Source of the DNA: Rhodocollybia butyracea
Lineage: Eukaryota; Basidiomycota; Agaricomycetes; Agaricales; Omphalotaceae
Reading direction: 5' to 3'
Length of the DNA: 19,770 bases
NCBI GenBank assembly: GCA_015501585.1
Contig: JADNRY010000981.1
Location: 1 to 19,770 of the forward strand
Shown here: piece by piece, positions 1 through 8,690 of the stretch
Layout of the letters: every line of letters begins with the position of its first letter
Position numbering within the stretch: position 1 is the first letter of the stretch
Notes under the pieces: model-generated
What the model was told of the DNA's origin: nothing
What the model saw: the letters and a program-made list of their open reading frames with translations, nothing else
Database searches by the model: none
Position numbers and translations under genes: made by a program

Positions 1-376
1 CCACAAGACCTATGCGTACTTGTAACAGAGTTAAAATACTGCTGTACACCATTTCCCAGATTGAACAGATGAAAAGCACCGCACAGCACAGAAGCAGAAC
101 TGCGCTTGGTTGTCGCCAGGATTTGACACTGAAATGTTCAAGATGAATATACATTGTTACTCGTTTACAGATACTCACTTCAGCAGCCGTATTGCAATCA
201 ATGTTCCCAGAAAAGAAGCTCCTAGTTTATTGTCACTATTAGTAAATTCTTGCCTACAGGCGGCCTCTGAACTTGAGGTACTCACCGAAACCTATTCCTG
301 TAACTATGAGTGCGGCTACATTATCGTAACAAGCAGCTGCAAGCTGAGCAAACAACTGTTGCTCCTCTGGGGTCAT
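1..376 (-). CDS. Seven-helix fungal membrane protein, 5' part (runs off left edge)
   Basis: This is the N-terminal part of a multi-pass membrane protein, the paralogue of the complete gene at 2867-4130. Three exons are visible on the minus strand: 376-286, 221-179 and 128 to beyond position 1, with introns of 64 nt (222-285) and 50 nt (129-178). Exon 1 (91 nt) and exon 2 (43 nt) have exactly the lengths seen in the paralogue, and the donors GTGAGT and acceptors CTAG/TCAG are conserved. The translation starts MTPEEQQLFAQLAAA. It continues with one hydrophobic helix and then a second one with the motif SAVLLLCCAVLF that is nearly identical to the paralogue. The start ATG is chosen because it aligns with the paralogue and has a TATA-like element at the same distance. 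Function is unknown. Such proteins are expanded in basidiomycetes and are usually annotated only as hypothetical membrane proteins. The stop codon lies outside the window. Confidence 0.75.
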
Positions 377-431
377 CTTTCCTCGACAAAGTCAGACCTA
401 GCGTGGCAAAAATCCAACATCGCAATTCCAG

Positions 432-438
432 TTTTATA
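432..438 (-). promoter_or_regulatory. TATA-like element of left membrane-protein gene
   Basis: TATAAAA reads on the minus strand 56-62 nt upstream of the ATG at 376. The paralogue at 4130 has the same heptamer at the same distance, in otherwise diverged sequence, which supports a core promoter role. Direct evidence is positional conservation only. Confidence 0.5.
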
Positions 439-439
439 C

Positions 440-1706
440 AACCTGAAATTTTTAATCCATGGGTATGTCAAGTTTTTTTTGGTTCGCCTATTCCTACTTT
501 GATCGATCCAAGTCTCCAGTGAGAGGGAGAGCCAACTATCAGTGTCGAATGTAAATCACTAGAGTTGGCACCAGTCTGGAAATTTAGCAAAGATAAAAAA
601 AAAAACCCGGTCAGTCTATCAATTTGGACACAGCCCCGGGGATGCAACTATGCGGTCACCACAGTTCAGGAAATTAGCCTTTCTATAAACTTGATTAGAG
701 TCGACGTCATATACGATACCCATCGAAAATCCCCTTGTAATATAAACGAAGACAAACAGGGTCACAGAAAGAATTGCACATTGAAGGGCGAAATATGTGC
801 TCACAGCCACTGCAACAAGGTGCCCATCCACCGATGTTCTTCCTCTTGTTTTTTCTGTTGAAAGATAGACTTGATGAAGTAAAAAAGATGGTACTAATTA
901 GGAACAAAGTTCACAGAACGGAAAAGAAGGAGGACAATAAGAGGAAAATTGATGATCTGCGCCGATTCTGCGGTGTTTTCAGGGCATAACATCAGATCAA
1001 CCCTGGCTCTGAACGACAGAAGTTGAGCTCCGCCAATATTAGCCAGCGATACAGAATGCCAATACCTGATTGTTATATCGCGAGGTTCGGGGGAGCATCT
1101 GTCCCAGCGAGGTCAGTATAACCTTCGGACGTGTGATCTCCCTTCATGTGAGTCATCTAGAAAGGGGATTGATTATGAGGTGAATCAGGAACCAGGAGAA
1201 CCATCAAACGCTGAACCCCGAATCGACGGTACAGGACGCAGCAATCAAGAATCTCAGCTCTGCCAATCCAAGGGCGAAAACCCGGCGCAAAGGCTGAGGC
1301 ATCCAACGTGTCAATATAACATGGGTCCTGTAGGTTTCCCTAGTCATTTCCAAGAGTTCTTACCACTTTCCCCAGTTACGCCTCCGATATCAGAACAAAA
1401 TCAGTCGTCCTCTATCACCATTTCCATAACTATCTGAGAAGTCAGGAAAGGCTTACATTCGCGATCACAAGTATCATTGCACACGTCCACGGCAAAGTCA
1501 GAACAAGCGCCATACATAATGTTAACAACAGCACTCTCTTGGATAGCTGAGAAAGACAAAAAAGAACTGAGAGTCTTCTGCATGTATGGCACGTCTAGAG
1601 CCAATACCCAGGCTATTCGATATTGACGTGTACTGTAATTGAAAAATGGCAATCGGCGGGTGGATAGACGTGGCCAATCTGACCTCAGATCCTCCATACT
1701 CCCGAC
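440..1706. repeat. Upstream block of duplicated unit, copy 1
   Basis: This stretch has no confidently supported gene. Its content is repeated at about 4195-5770: landmarks such as the run near 1098 (catctgtcccagcgag) and the phrase near 1693 (tcctccatactc) recur there in the same order. On the minus strand there are fragments of hydrophobic coding potential near 619-990, but open frames there start at GTG, not ATG, and the matching frame in copy 2 is shifted. It is either the upstream region of the membrane-protein gene or a decayed second gene. A small ATG-initiated frame inside it is listed separately. Confidence 0.6.
1401..1697 (-). CDS. Small cysteine-containing ORF, uncertain gene
   Basis: A 98-codon minus-strand frame begins with a true ATG (MEDLRSDWPRLSTRRLPF) and contains a cysteine cluster near its end (ACSDFAVDVCNDTCDREC). 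I do not recognise a family. The same ATG and the first 25 or so codons recur in the second copy of the unit (minus strand from about 5763), where the frame then diverges and stops early, and a shorter similar start occurs near 17397. The GTAAGC inside the cysteine region and the GTAAGT at the equivalent place in copy 2 may be a splice donor, so the true 3' end is unclear. It could also be a decayed gene or non-coding sequence that happens to be open. Confidence 0.25.
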   Translation of the reverse strand: MEDLRSDWPRLSTRRLPFFNYSTRQYRIAWVLALDVPYMQKTLSSFLSFSAIQESAVVNIMYGACSDFAVDVCNDTCDRECKPFLTSQIVMEMVIEDD

Positions 1707-1969
1707 TGTTGTAGTTGCCGCGCCGACGATGACATCATGTCAATCCGGCACTGATACTCTTCCGACGTTCCTTACTGATCTAATTATTCAGCTACTTACT
1801 CAGTACTTACCAAGGTAGTAGAACCTCGTAGATTACTCTAGAATAGCTGTGCTGTAGTAGTATATAAGGCCTACCTCTAAGGCCAAGTAGTATAACAGTT
1901 ATCTTCTCTTATCCCTCATTGCCTGAGCCTCACAGCTCTGAGTCCCCACTGCGCCGGATACCTACAACA
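1707..1969 (+). mobile_element. Solo LTR, probably of a Ty1/copia-type retrotransposon
   Basis: A 263-bp insertion is bounded by perfect 8-bp inverted ends, TGTTGTAG and CTACAACA, with the TG...CA termini of LTRs. It is flanked by 5-bp near-direct repeats ccgac (1702-1706) and ccaac (1970-1974), one mismatch apart. The paralogous unit reads straight through at 5757-5775 (ctctcgac then ttctgac), so the uninterrupted site is present in the same window. The element contains a TATA-like tatataagg near 1860 followed by a pyrimidine-rich part, which suggests the plus orientation. No internal coding region is present, so this is a solo LTR left by recombination. The TGTTG...CAACA ends are typical of copia-type elements; assignment to that superfamily is inference. 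Confidence 0.8.
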
Positions 1970-2230
1970 CCAACTTCTGACTCTCTCTTCGAGCACGTTT
2001 CATACTCTCTCTCCAAGTTATAACACCCACAAGGCCCCGTGACGACTGACTCGCAAGTATTATATTTCAAGCTATACTCAAGTCAGCTCAGGTTGACAAC
2101 TTGACTTAAGTAGTAAATAAGACTTTTCCTGATGAATAACTCAAAAAGGCTCCAGTGAACCCGCCTCAAGAGTCGACATCCATCCCATCCCAATCTTGCC
2201 CCACCATTGTATGCTACTACCGGTGTATGA
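1970..2230. other. Intergenic stretch, end of duplicated unit 1
   Basis: To about 2050 this continues the duplicated unit (compare 5768-5845). From there to about 2230 I see no gene. Near 2146 the phrase aactcaaaaaggctccag also occurs before SKR copy B (about 9400) and, slightly altered, before copy C (about 18590), so this is the distal 3' flank of relic D. Confidence 0.5.
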
Positions 2231-2800
2231 TCACTTTCCAAAGGATGTTTCCCAAAGGATGTTTCCCAAAGGATGGTTTGGCGGGATAAAATGTCCCATA
2301 GTATAGGGATACTTAATGTCCTTCTTATCGTCTCCCTGAGTCCCTGATGTACCCGAAGCTGCTCGTAGACCTTGTGGGGTGCTTGGCATCTTCCCTCCGC
2401 AATGATACTATCCAGAGGGCGGGTATAGCGGAATCGGAAAAGCTGTCAGTCTAGGCATAGGCTTAGCTTTTCCATGTTTTGAAATTTGGCTTCATTCGCT
2501 GGTGGTGCTTCAGCTGAGAGTGGTCGTTCCGCTGGTGCTGTTTCTGCTGGTGCTTTTTCTGCCGGTGCTTTCTCCCTCTTGTGCTTTTTCCGCTGATGGG
2601 TCGAACTCCGAGGCAAACATCTGACTGAGATCAAGTTTCGGAAGTCCGTAATCTCTAATGATTGCTCCAGAGCCAGGTGTATTGGAGGCGGAGAATAACC
2701 GGCACAGTCCCGTTGACTCGGAGGAACAACTTGGGCCCGTATTGGTTTTATCCTTTTTTCCTCGGAGTTTGGTAGGAAGTCTGGTAGGAAGCATATATTT
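2230..2800 (-). pseudogene. SKR family relic (copy D), 5'-truncated
   Basis: On the minus strand this is a decayed copy of the last exon of the SKR genes. From about 2776 it reads TKLRGKKDKTNTGPSCSS, matching copy B (KLRAKFGRKKGGTNTSPSCS). It continues with SNTPGSG and a LPKLDL motif, and then, after a one-base shift near 2580, with APAEKAPAE-type repeats and EAPPANEAKFQN (copy B has EAPPAKEAKFQN). Beyond the stop near 2446 another frame carries RAASGTSGTQGDDKKD and HFIPPNHPLGN, which align with the tail of copy C. The first three exons (signal peptide, proline-rich and GRRDVDG exons) are absent: only some 70 bp separate it from the stop codon of the next gene at 2867. The truncation coincides with the edge of the duplicated membrane-protein unit. 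Confidence 0.7.
2238..2276. repeat. 14-bp tandem repeat, nearly three units
   Basis: The unit ccaaaggatgtttc is repeated at 2238-2251 and 2252-2265, and a third partial unit follows. It lies in the 3' part of the relic D, where the related single sequence in copy A (near 6770-6786) has only one unit, so the expansion is local. Confidence 0.8.
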
Positions 2801-2866
2801 CGAATAGGTATAAGTAGTCTTTGCCTGAGTAAGCCTGAAGAAGATTAACAGACAGAGAAAAAGAAA

Positions 2867-4130
2867 TTAAGAACTATTATTATTATTATTATCCTCTACT
2901 CTAACACTAGCACTTTGGTGTTGAGAGTGAAATGTTTCAGCCACCGGTGATTCATCCATCTTAACCATGATAATTACTGCAACAGGATACAGGCACTGAA
3001 ATTTTGATTAGGTGGTGAACATGTTCATCAAAAAAAACACCCAGCTCACTGAAACCATACACAACGAAATTGTACTGACAACCACGAATGTTTCAAAACC
3101 AGGAGTTGCTGCTATTGGTAAAGTACCTCCCACTTCTGCTACCAAGCTAAGCAGTTGTACAGCAAAAAAAATTATCCCGGATTCAACCAAAAGAAGTAAA
3201 ATTTTCTGGACAGGAGTTTTTGTAGCCCTTGCCGAGGCTGCTTTCAATGTTCGATGGTGAAGCCTAAAACTCACAAATAAATAATTTGGGTCAACAGTAC
3301 TTGACAGCTTACCATACTTTCCATCCAATCAATGATGTTGCCAACAAATTTACTGACAATGTCATAGCCACTGAAAGCCAGTCAAGAACAACAGTTTGTC
3401 CATTTACAAGTTCACCAGCAACTATGGTGATATCAAAACCGGCATCCGCAATATTAATAGCTGCATACAAAGACAACTCAGATTGAAAATGACGAATTGT
3501 AACCGCATAAACCCACCAATGTCACCAAGCATAAGCAGAGCAAGAGTAAATCTCCAAAATCTATCATTAGGTAGTAGAACCCATGCTCTCCAGCAGACTA
3601 CAGCATCACTAATAAAAATCTTCATACACACTTGGAGTAAGTGATGATGATAAAGTTGTAAACGAAGGACAACTCACGATAGATACCACAACGAAGTCTT
3701 GCACATCTGAGATAATGATGGCGCTTAGAGGAGGTTGAGGATCCTCTCCCACAATACCTATGCGTACTTGTAACAGAGTTAAAACGCTGCTATACACAAT
3801 TTCCCAGATTGAACAGATGAAAAGCACCACGCAGCACAGAAGCAGAACTGCGCTTGCTTGTCGCCAGGATCTGACACTGAAAAATGTTCGAAATGAGTGA
3901 ACATCATTATTCAGTTACAGATACTCAGATACTCACTTCAGCAGCTTTACTGCAATCAAGGTTCCCAGTAAAGAAGCCCCTAGTTGATTGGAATTCGGTA
4001 TGAGTAATTTCTATCCTATGCAGCCTCCAGAGTACTCACCGAAACCTATCCCTGTAACTATGAGTGCAGCCATATTCTGATAACAAGCAGTTGCAAGCAG
4101 AGCAAGGATTTCCTGCTCCTCTGTAGCCAT
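2867..4130 (-). CDS. Seven-helix fungal membrane protein, complete (308 aa, 7 exons)
   Basis: Minus-strand exons are 4130-4040, 3979-3937, 3876-3678, 3619-3517, 3460-3313, 3263-3050 and 2995-2867, with six introns of 60, 60, 58, 56, 49 and 54 nt. All have GT-AG ends, and the phases join into 308 codons plus TAA. Seven hydrophobic segments can be seen. Landmarks typical of this fungal family are SDAVVCWRAW at the third helix, NLLATSLIGWKVW at the fifth, KILLLLVESG at the sixth and CLYPVAVIIM at the seventh. A short hydrophilic tail ends in a run of five Asn coded by an ATT/AAT microsatellite. No catalytic motif is seen. The family resembles the many uncharacterised seven-helix proteins of Agaricomycetes; a receptor or sensor role is only a guess. 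The start ATG aligns with the left paralogue. A TATA-like box lies 57-63 nt upstream. Confidence 0.88.
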
Positions 4131-4186
4131 CTTTCCTTGACAAAGTCAGACACCAGTGTGGCAAAAATTAAGCCTCAAAATTCAAG

Positions 4187-4193
4187 TTTTATA
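4187..4193 (-). promoter_or_regulatory. TATA-like element of the complete membrane-protein gene
   Basis: TATAAAA reads on the minus strand 57-63 nt upstream of the ATG at 4130, matching the position of the same heptamer before the left paralogue. No other promoter element is proposed. Confidence 0.5.
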
Positions 4194-4194
4194 C

Positions 4195-5845
4195 GACTGT
4201 GATGAAGAGTATGCCAAGTTTTTTTTATGCCAAGTTTTTTTCATGTATCACCTATCGCTACTTTGATCGATCCATGTCGAGAAAGGAATAGTACTAGTGT
4301 CAAGTGCAGATCAGTAGAGTTGGTACTAGTTTGCAACTCTCGCCTTCCTTTTCAATCATCACAGTTTTGGAAATTAGCCTTTCTGTAAACTTGATTAGAG
4401 TCATAATCAACAGCTTATCAAAAAAAATTCGCATGTGATATATTCTAAGTGTAAAGCAAAGAGGGTCACAGAAAGAATGGCATATTGGAAGGAGGGAGTA
4501 GTCATTGATATGCGCTCACAACCACAGCAACAAGGCACCCAGCGTTCTTTTCATGTAATATGCGGGGATGAATCACAATGCAACTTTTGTTTCTTCCTGA
4601 TGAAAAGATAGATTTGATGAAGTTTGAACAAGAACATTGAAGCTTGCATTGGAGAGCAATTAGTACGGAACTGAACAAAGTCCAGAAACGGGAAAGCACT
4701 GAACGCAACGGTGGTTTGCGGTGATTTCCAGGGCCAACATCATTATCAGATCAACGTTGGCTCTGAACAACAGAAATTGAGCTCCTCAAAAATTAATCAG
4801 CAATACAGAATGCCAATACCTGATTGTTATGCCGCGAGGTTCGGGGGAGCATCTGTCCCAGCGAGATCGCTGTAGCCTTCTTGATCCCCCTTCATGTTTT
4901 ACAGCATTTGTAATATAAGAGGAGTCTCGAGAGTAAAGGACTGAGGGAAGTCATCTAGAGAGGGAGTTGATGCTTGGGTGGAGCTATGAGATCAGGTCTC
5001 AGGAAAAACACCAGACTATCAGCGATACAGGACGCAACAATCGAGAATTTCGACTTCTCCGATGCAAGAGCGAAAACCAGGCGCAAAAAGTATTCAACGT
5101 GTCAATCATAGTTAACTTGGATCCTGTGTACAGAATGACAATACTTACCTGATTATTATGCCGCCCATCTGTCCCACCGGGGTCACCATAACCTTCGGAC
5201 TTGATCCCCCTTCGTGTTTTACAGCATTTGTAATATATGCAAGCGAAAGTGAAGACTGAGCGAGGCTAGAAAGGAAATTCATTATTAGGTAGAGTATTGG
5301 GATCAGGTACCAAGAGAAACACCAGATCATCGAACACTAAATCTCGCATCAACGCTACAAGGACGCAGCTATCGAGAATCTCGGCTCCTCCGATCCAAGA
5401 GCGAAAATCCGCGCGCAAAAAAGCATCCAATACGTCAATATAGCATGGTCAACTTGGATCCTGTAGGTTTCGCTGGCCAATCCGAGTCATTTCCAAGAGT
5501 TCTGCAGTCAGGAACTTACATTCGCGATCACAAGTATCAGTATCAGTGGAACATGTCCACGGCAAAGTCAGAATAAGCGCTATACATAATGTTGGCAACG
5601 GCACTCTCTTGGAAAGGCGAGAAAGGCGGAAAGAGAACTGAGCACAGTCTTGTGTACGTCACAATAGATGGCCATCCGATAAACAACGAGAGTGCTGTAA
5701 TCAGAGAATGGCAATCGGCAGGCGGATAGACGTGGCCAATCTGACCTCAGATCCTCCATACTCTCGACTTCTGACTCTCTCTTCGAACACGTTCTATACT
5801 CTCTTCAAGTTATAACGTCTACAAGGCCCCAAGACGACTCCCTCT
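4195..5845. repeat. Upstream block of duplicated unit, copy 2
   Basis: This block matches 440-2050 in order but is longer because of an internal tandem duplication (separate entry) and lacks the solo LTR. No gene can be supported. The minus-strand frame equivalent to the hydrophobic fragment near 619-831 is interrupted here by a stop (at about 4502). The ATG-initiated frame matching 1401-1697 stops after about 66 codons. The block ends near 5845, where similarity to copy 1 is lost and similarity to the X block begins. Confidence 0.6.
4807..5470. repeat. Imperfect tandem duplication of about 320 bp
   Basis: The segment starting cagaatgccaatacctgatt (4807) recurs at 5131 in altered form. Later landmarks repeat at offsets of about 315-320: catctgtccc (4850 and 5165), gatcccccttc followed by gttttacagcatttgtaata (4882 and 5202), and the phrase gagcgaaaa (5070 and 5399). 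The equivalent place in copy 1 (about 1054-1340) has only one unit, so this duplication happened after, or was lost in, one of the two segmental copies. The two units have diverged by many substitutions. Confidence 0.7.
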
Positions 5846-5919
5846 TGCAGATTTTTCACAGCCCGTAAGTGAACCAAGGGAGCGTCCGTGGTACATCGCG
5901 CGCAGGGAGCACTTGAAAT

Positions 5920-6838
5920 TAGATTCGATAGGTTTGGAGACTGAGATGTCGGTATTGTAGAATATCACTCGTACAATGGGCCGCGATCAGATCAGGGAAA
6001 CCAGAGCTCGTTAGACACACGAGAGACAAAAGTCAAGTTTAAGGTGCACGTCGGTTAAATTGAGAGCAACAACGGTGATGTATGTACTGAGAGAATATAC
6101 ACGCCAGTAAGATTGACTGTACTAATATGGGCCAGTTAACACCGAAACCATTGCTTAATGGTCTGACAATGCCGACTATCAGCTTGTATAGTTATATAAA
6201 CAAAGATATAGATACGCACCGATATAGCAAAGAGGACCGCGCAAGCTATACACCCCATATTAGCCATCGTACTCTTATTCTGCGTTGAGAACCGCGAATC
6301 TTGACGAAAATCGGCTTCTGATACAGATTGAGATGTTGGAAACGACTTCCAGTCCTCCTGATATGGAACCAATCTTCTGCGAAGACTTGCGAAGACGAAC
6401 ATGAAAGGTTTGGAATTTGATGTTATAGCAATCGATGAGGCCGTTTTAACTTGTTAACATTGGCAAGAGATGAGAGAAGAAGCTGGCATAAACGTTGTAG
6501 TGTTTTAACTAGTTCGTAGTGGTGGGAAACGAGATGAGAGAAGAATCTGGCATAAACGTTGTCTGAGATAGAAGCGTGAGATCAGCATGTGGCTGTGTCA
6601 GGTCAGGCAGATGATTTCGAAGCCACAGTATCCGAGCTTGTCTTAGAAGATCTGCGCGACCAAGCTGCTTTCGAAAGCTATCGATATACATCAGTAAAAC
6701 TACGCCCACGCCATGAACTCAGTCCAACCATTCGCACCCCACCATCGTGTACTACTGGATGCATCGATGTTTCCCGAAGAATGGTTTGGCGGGATCATGC
6801 AGCGTTCAGAATCAAACGTTCACGCGCACGTTCAACGT
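5920..6838. repeat. X repeat block 3' of SKR gene A
   Basis: The block starts with agattcgataggtttggaga and shares, in order with the blocks at 8690 and 17455, several landmarks: gtcaagtttaa, gatgtat plus an actgagag element, ccgaaa followed by a tggtctgacaa element, the string atagatacgcacc, and tgagaaccgcgaatcttgac. A more distal part (from about 6480 to the gene end) shares aaacgttgtag and cgaagccacagtatccgagc. Minus-strand frames such as 6136-6402 are open but do not align in frame among the three copies, so I call no gene. On the minus strand near 6765 the frame MIPPNHSSGN resembles the HFIPP tail of copies C and D, which shows that the SKR 3' region once extended here. Confidence 0.65.
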
Positions 6839-8104
6839 TCAGTGCTGGCGCTGCAGCCCCCGGACCATACCGTCTAATAAACCCTCCCTTCGTTCTCCCC
6901 CTAAGGGTGGTGCTTTCGCTGATAAACCCTTCCTTCCTCCTGCACTGGAAGCTACTTGTGGCCGCCTTTGATTTTGGTTTCCAGGGGGCGTAATATTGGG
7001 AAAAAATGAATATTTCGGGGATGCTTTCGCTAGTCGTGCTTTCGCTGGTGGTGCTTCCGCTGGTAGCGCTTTCGCTGGTGGTGCTTTCGCTGGTGGTGCT
7101 TTCACTGGTTGTGCTTTCGCTGGTGGTTTTGACTTGGGGAGGGGTGGGGACCTCACTGATGGATCGAATGACTCCGGATCAGCTTTCAGTTTGGCTTCTT
7201 CCGCTGGTCGTCTTGACTTTGGAGGATGTGGGAACCTCATTCCGTATAGATTGAGTGACTCCGGACCAGCTTTTGGACGAGAGTCGGCTTCTTTCGCTGG
7301 TCGTCCTGACTTTGGGGGATGTGGGAACATCATTCCGCCTACAACGAATGAGTCCAGATCAGGCTTGGGAAGTCGTTGATCTGGAGCGTTTGGAGGGGAT
7401 TTAGGTGGCTGATGTGTGAACGTCACTCCGTATGGAGCGAGTGCCTTCATATCGTCTTTGTGAAGTCGGTGAGCTGGGTTATGAACTTCTGGGTAATGTG
7501 GAACGATTTGTGCAGGGTCAGGTGTAGGTGGATTGGGTTTTACCTCTGTTCCAAGTTGGAGTTTGGCGCTGTCGCCCACCCCTGCACGCTTTTCAAGCGT
7601 TCTACTCTCGAGGTACCCTAGGGATCTGTTCTTTATTAGCAACAACGCAGAGATATAGTTCAACAAAGCCGAATTACGCACCGGCGCCCCAGATATTCTG
7701 AACCAGAGTAACCATCAACGTCTCGACGCCCGACCTGCGATCTGCCGCATATTAGCGAGAAAGCATAGATACAACGTAAGAAGGAAATACCCTTTGGGAT
7801 CTACGTGCTCGCCGCTGTGCCCATCACGGCGGGCGTAGTGGGTGGCCCCGAGCTCTCTTGAAACGTGATGGCCGAGGGCACCTTCCTGACGGGGTTTTCC
7901 ATCCTCTGATATCTGCGGAGGCCCCTCAGCGGCAAGTGAAGGTGCATGAACTTGCGATCTGTGATACATTAGCGAAACTGCATAGATACATATTCAACCG
8001 AATACGCACTGAGATGTCGGAATGGCAGCAGAGTAGGCTTGAAGGGACGTCGCTAGGAGAGTAAAGGCGATCGCAGATGGCGTAAGATACTTCATGGTCA
8101 ACAT
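6839..8104 (-). CDS. SKR gene A: secreted, Kex2-site, repeat-rich protein (369 aa)
   Basis: Minus-strand exons are 8104-8010, 7958-7791, 7741-7682 and 7625-6839, with introns of 51, 49 and 56 nt, giving 369 codons plus stop. Exon 1 encodes a secretion signal (MLTMKYLTPSAIAFTLL, then an alanine-rich cleavage region). A second in-frame ATG lies three codons later (8095). Exon 2 is polar and ends near a YARRD motif. The 60-nt exon 3 encodes GRRDVDGYSGSEYLGRR. Exon 4 begins YLESRTLEKR, where KR at residues 120-121 is a likely Kex2-type cleavage site. The rest is basic and proline-rich: three or four imperfect units of about 30 residues with the core FPHPPKS (about 173-273), then seven pentapeptides related to PPAKA (about 274-309). 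There are no helices or cysteine pattern. I recognise no family, and the function is unknown. Exon structure and upstream sequence are shared with B and C. Confidence 0.75.
7023..7127 (-). repeat. 15-bp minisatellite coding for pentapeptides
   Basis: Seven consecutive 15-bp units related to gctttcgctggtggt lie inside exon 4 of SKR gene A. Read on the minus strand they encode pentapeptides such as PPAKA, QPVKA, LPAEA and RLAKA. Because the unit is a multiple of three, copy number can change without frame loss. Related single units occur in copy B (EAPPAKEAKF) and relic D (APAEKAPAE). Confidence 0.9.
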
Positions 8105-8149
8105 GAAAAGAAAAAAGTGTTTCGTGGGTTCGCAAAGACCAGCTCGGAA

Positions 8150-8300
8150 CTTGGGGGGATTGTCGATAAGAAGCTACTGTTTAAGTATATACCTAAAGGT
8201 ATCAGCTGGTATCAGCGTTTCTTGGATTTGCAAATTAGACATCACAATCTTGTTTGATGTTTGGCGATCATGATCAAACAGGTCCACAAGCGTTTTGTGG
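8150..8300 (-). promoter_or_regulatory. Conserved upstream region of SKR gene A
   Basis: The region upstream of the gene is shared with copy B (10440-10620) and, for its proximal part, with copy C. It holds a TATA-like stretch (minus-strand TATATACTTAA, 8181-8191, about 80 nt before the ATG), the shared phrase ggatttgcaaattagacatc, and a 10-bp palindrome gatcatgatc at 8266-8275. The palindrome is at 10566-10575 in B, a similar distance from the start codon, and could be a binding site for a dimeric factor. That role is inference from conservation alone. Confidence 0.45.
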
Positions 8301-8690
8301 CTCAGGCTAGTAGGCGGAGCCCGGCGGGAGCTGTGAGAGGCTGTGAGATATTGTGAGTTCCAAATATTTTTCTTGCCTTCTTTGCCGATGGACTCATACT
8401 GTGCTCCGTCACTTGAGCTGATCCCAACCACTTCCCAACCCCTTACTAACTTACTGGCTCACTTTCAATTGGAATAAGCGTGCCATATGATGCTGCGTCG
8501 CGTCAGGTCGCGTTGCGTGTAAAACGTTCAGTCACTGGGAGATGTAATTCTCACTTAACAAAAATTTGTTCTTGTCCAAAATTGAGGAGGCCTCCAAAGT
8601 TAGTGGTGTAAAGGTTAAAAGCTTGAAGTCCTTCAGTGAAGTCACTGATCCTTCCCAAGTTGTTATGGCTAGAATACACACGAGTTCAAA
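8301..8690. other. Intergenic, no gene seen
   Basis: Open minus-strand frames (8174-8431 and the part of 8532-8804 below 8690) have no counterpart in the parallel units and no recognisable motif. The stretch 8440-8690 appears unique to this unit. Confidence 0.5.

Noticed and set aside
619..831. Hydrophobic 70-codon minus frame (AILSVTLFVFVYITRG)
   Set aside because: It starts at GTG, and the equivalent stretch in the duplicated unit is frame-shifted and stopped. At most it is a decayed exon.
2996..3328. Plus-strand frame 3012-3260 and unspliced minus frame 3008-3328 as separate genes
   Set aside because: The minus frame is exon 6 read through its introns. Splicing joins it to exons 5 and 7 in phase, and the plus frame is its shadow.
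7023..7127. CRISPR-like array
   Set aside because: The 15-bp units are contiguous, without spacers, and encode in-frame pentapeptides in a fungal gene.
6996..7379. Plus-strand frame of 127 codons rich in Gly/Ala/Phe repeats
   Set aside because: It is the reverse-strand shadow of the 15-bp minisatellite in SKR gene A. The minus-strand exon has splice sites, paralogues and a signal peptide; the plus frame has none.
6839..8104. Fungal RiPP (dikaritin-type) precursor
   Set aside because: It has a signal peptide, a KR site and repeats, but the repeats are not separated by KR sites and no UstYa-like (DUF3328) partner gene is visible in the window.
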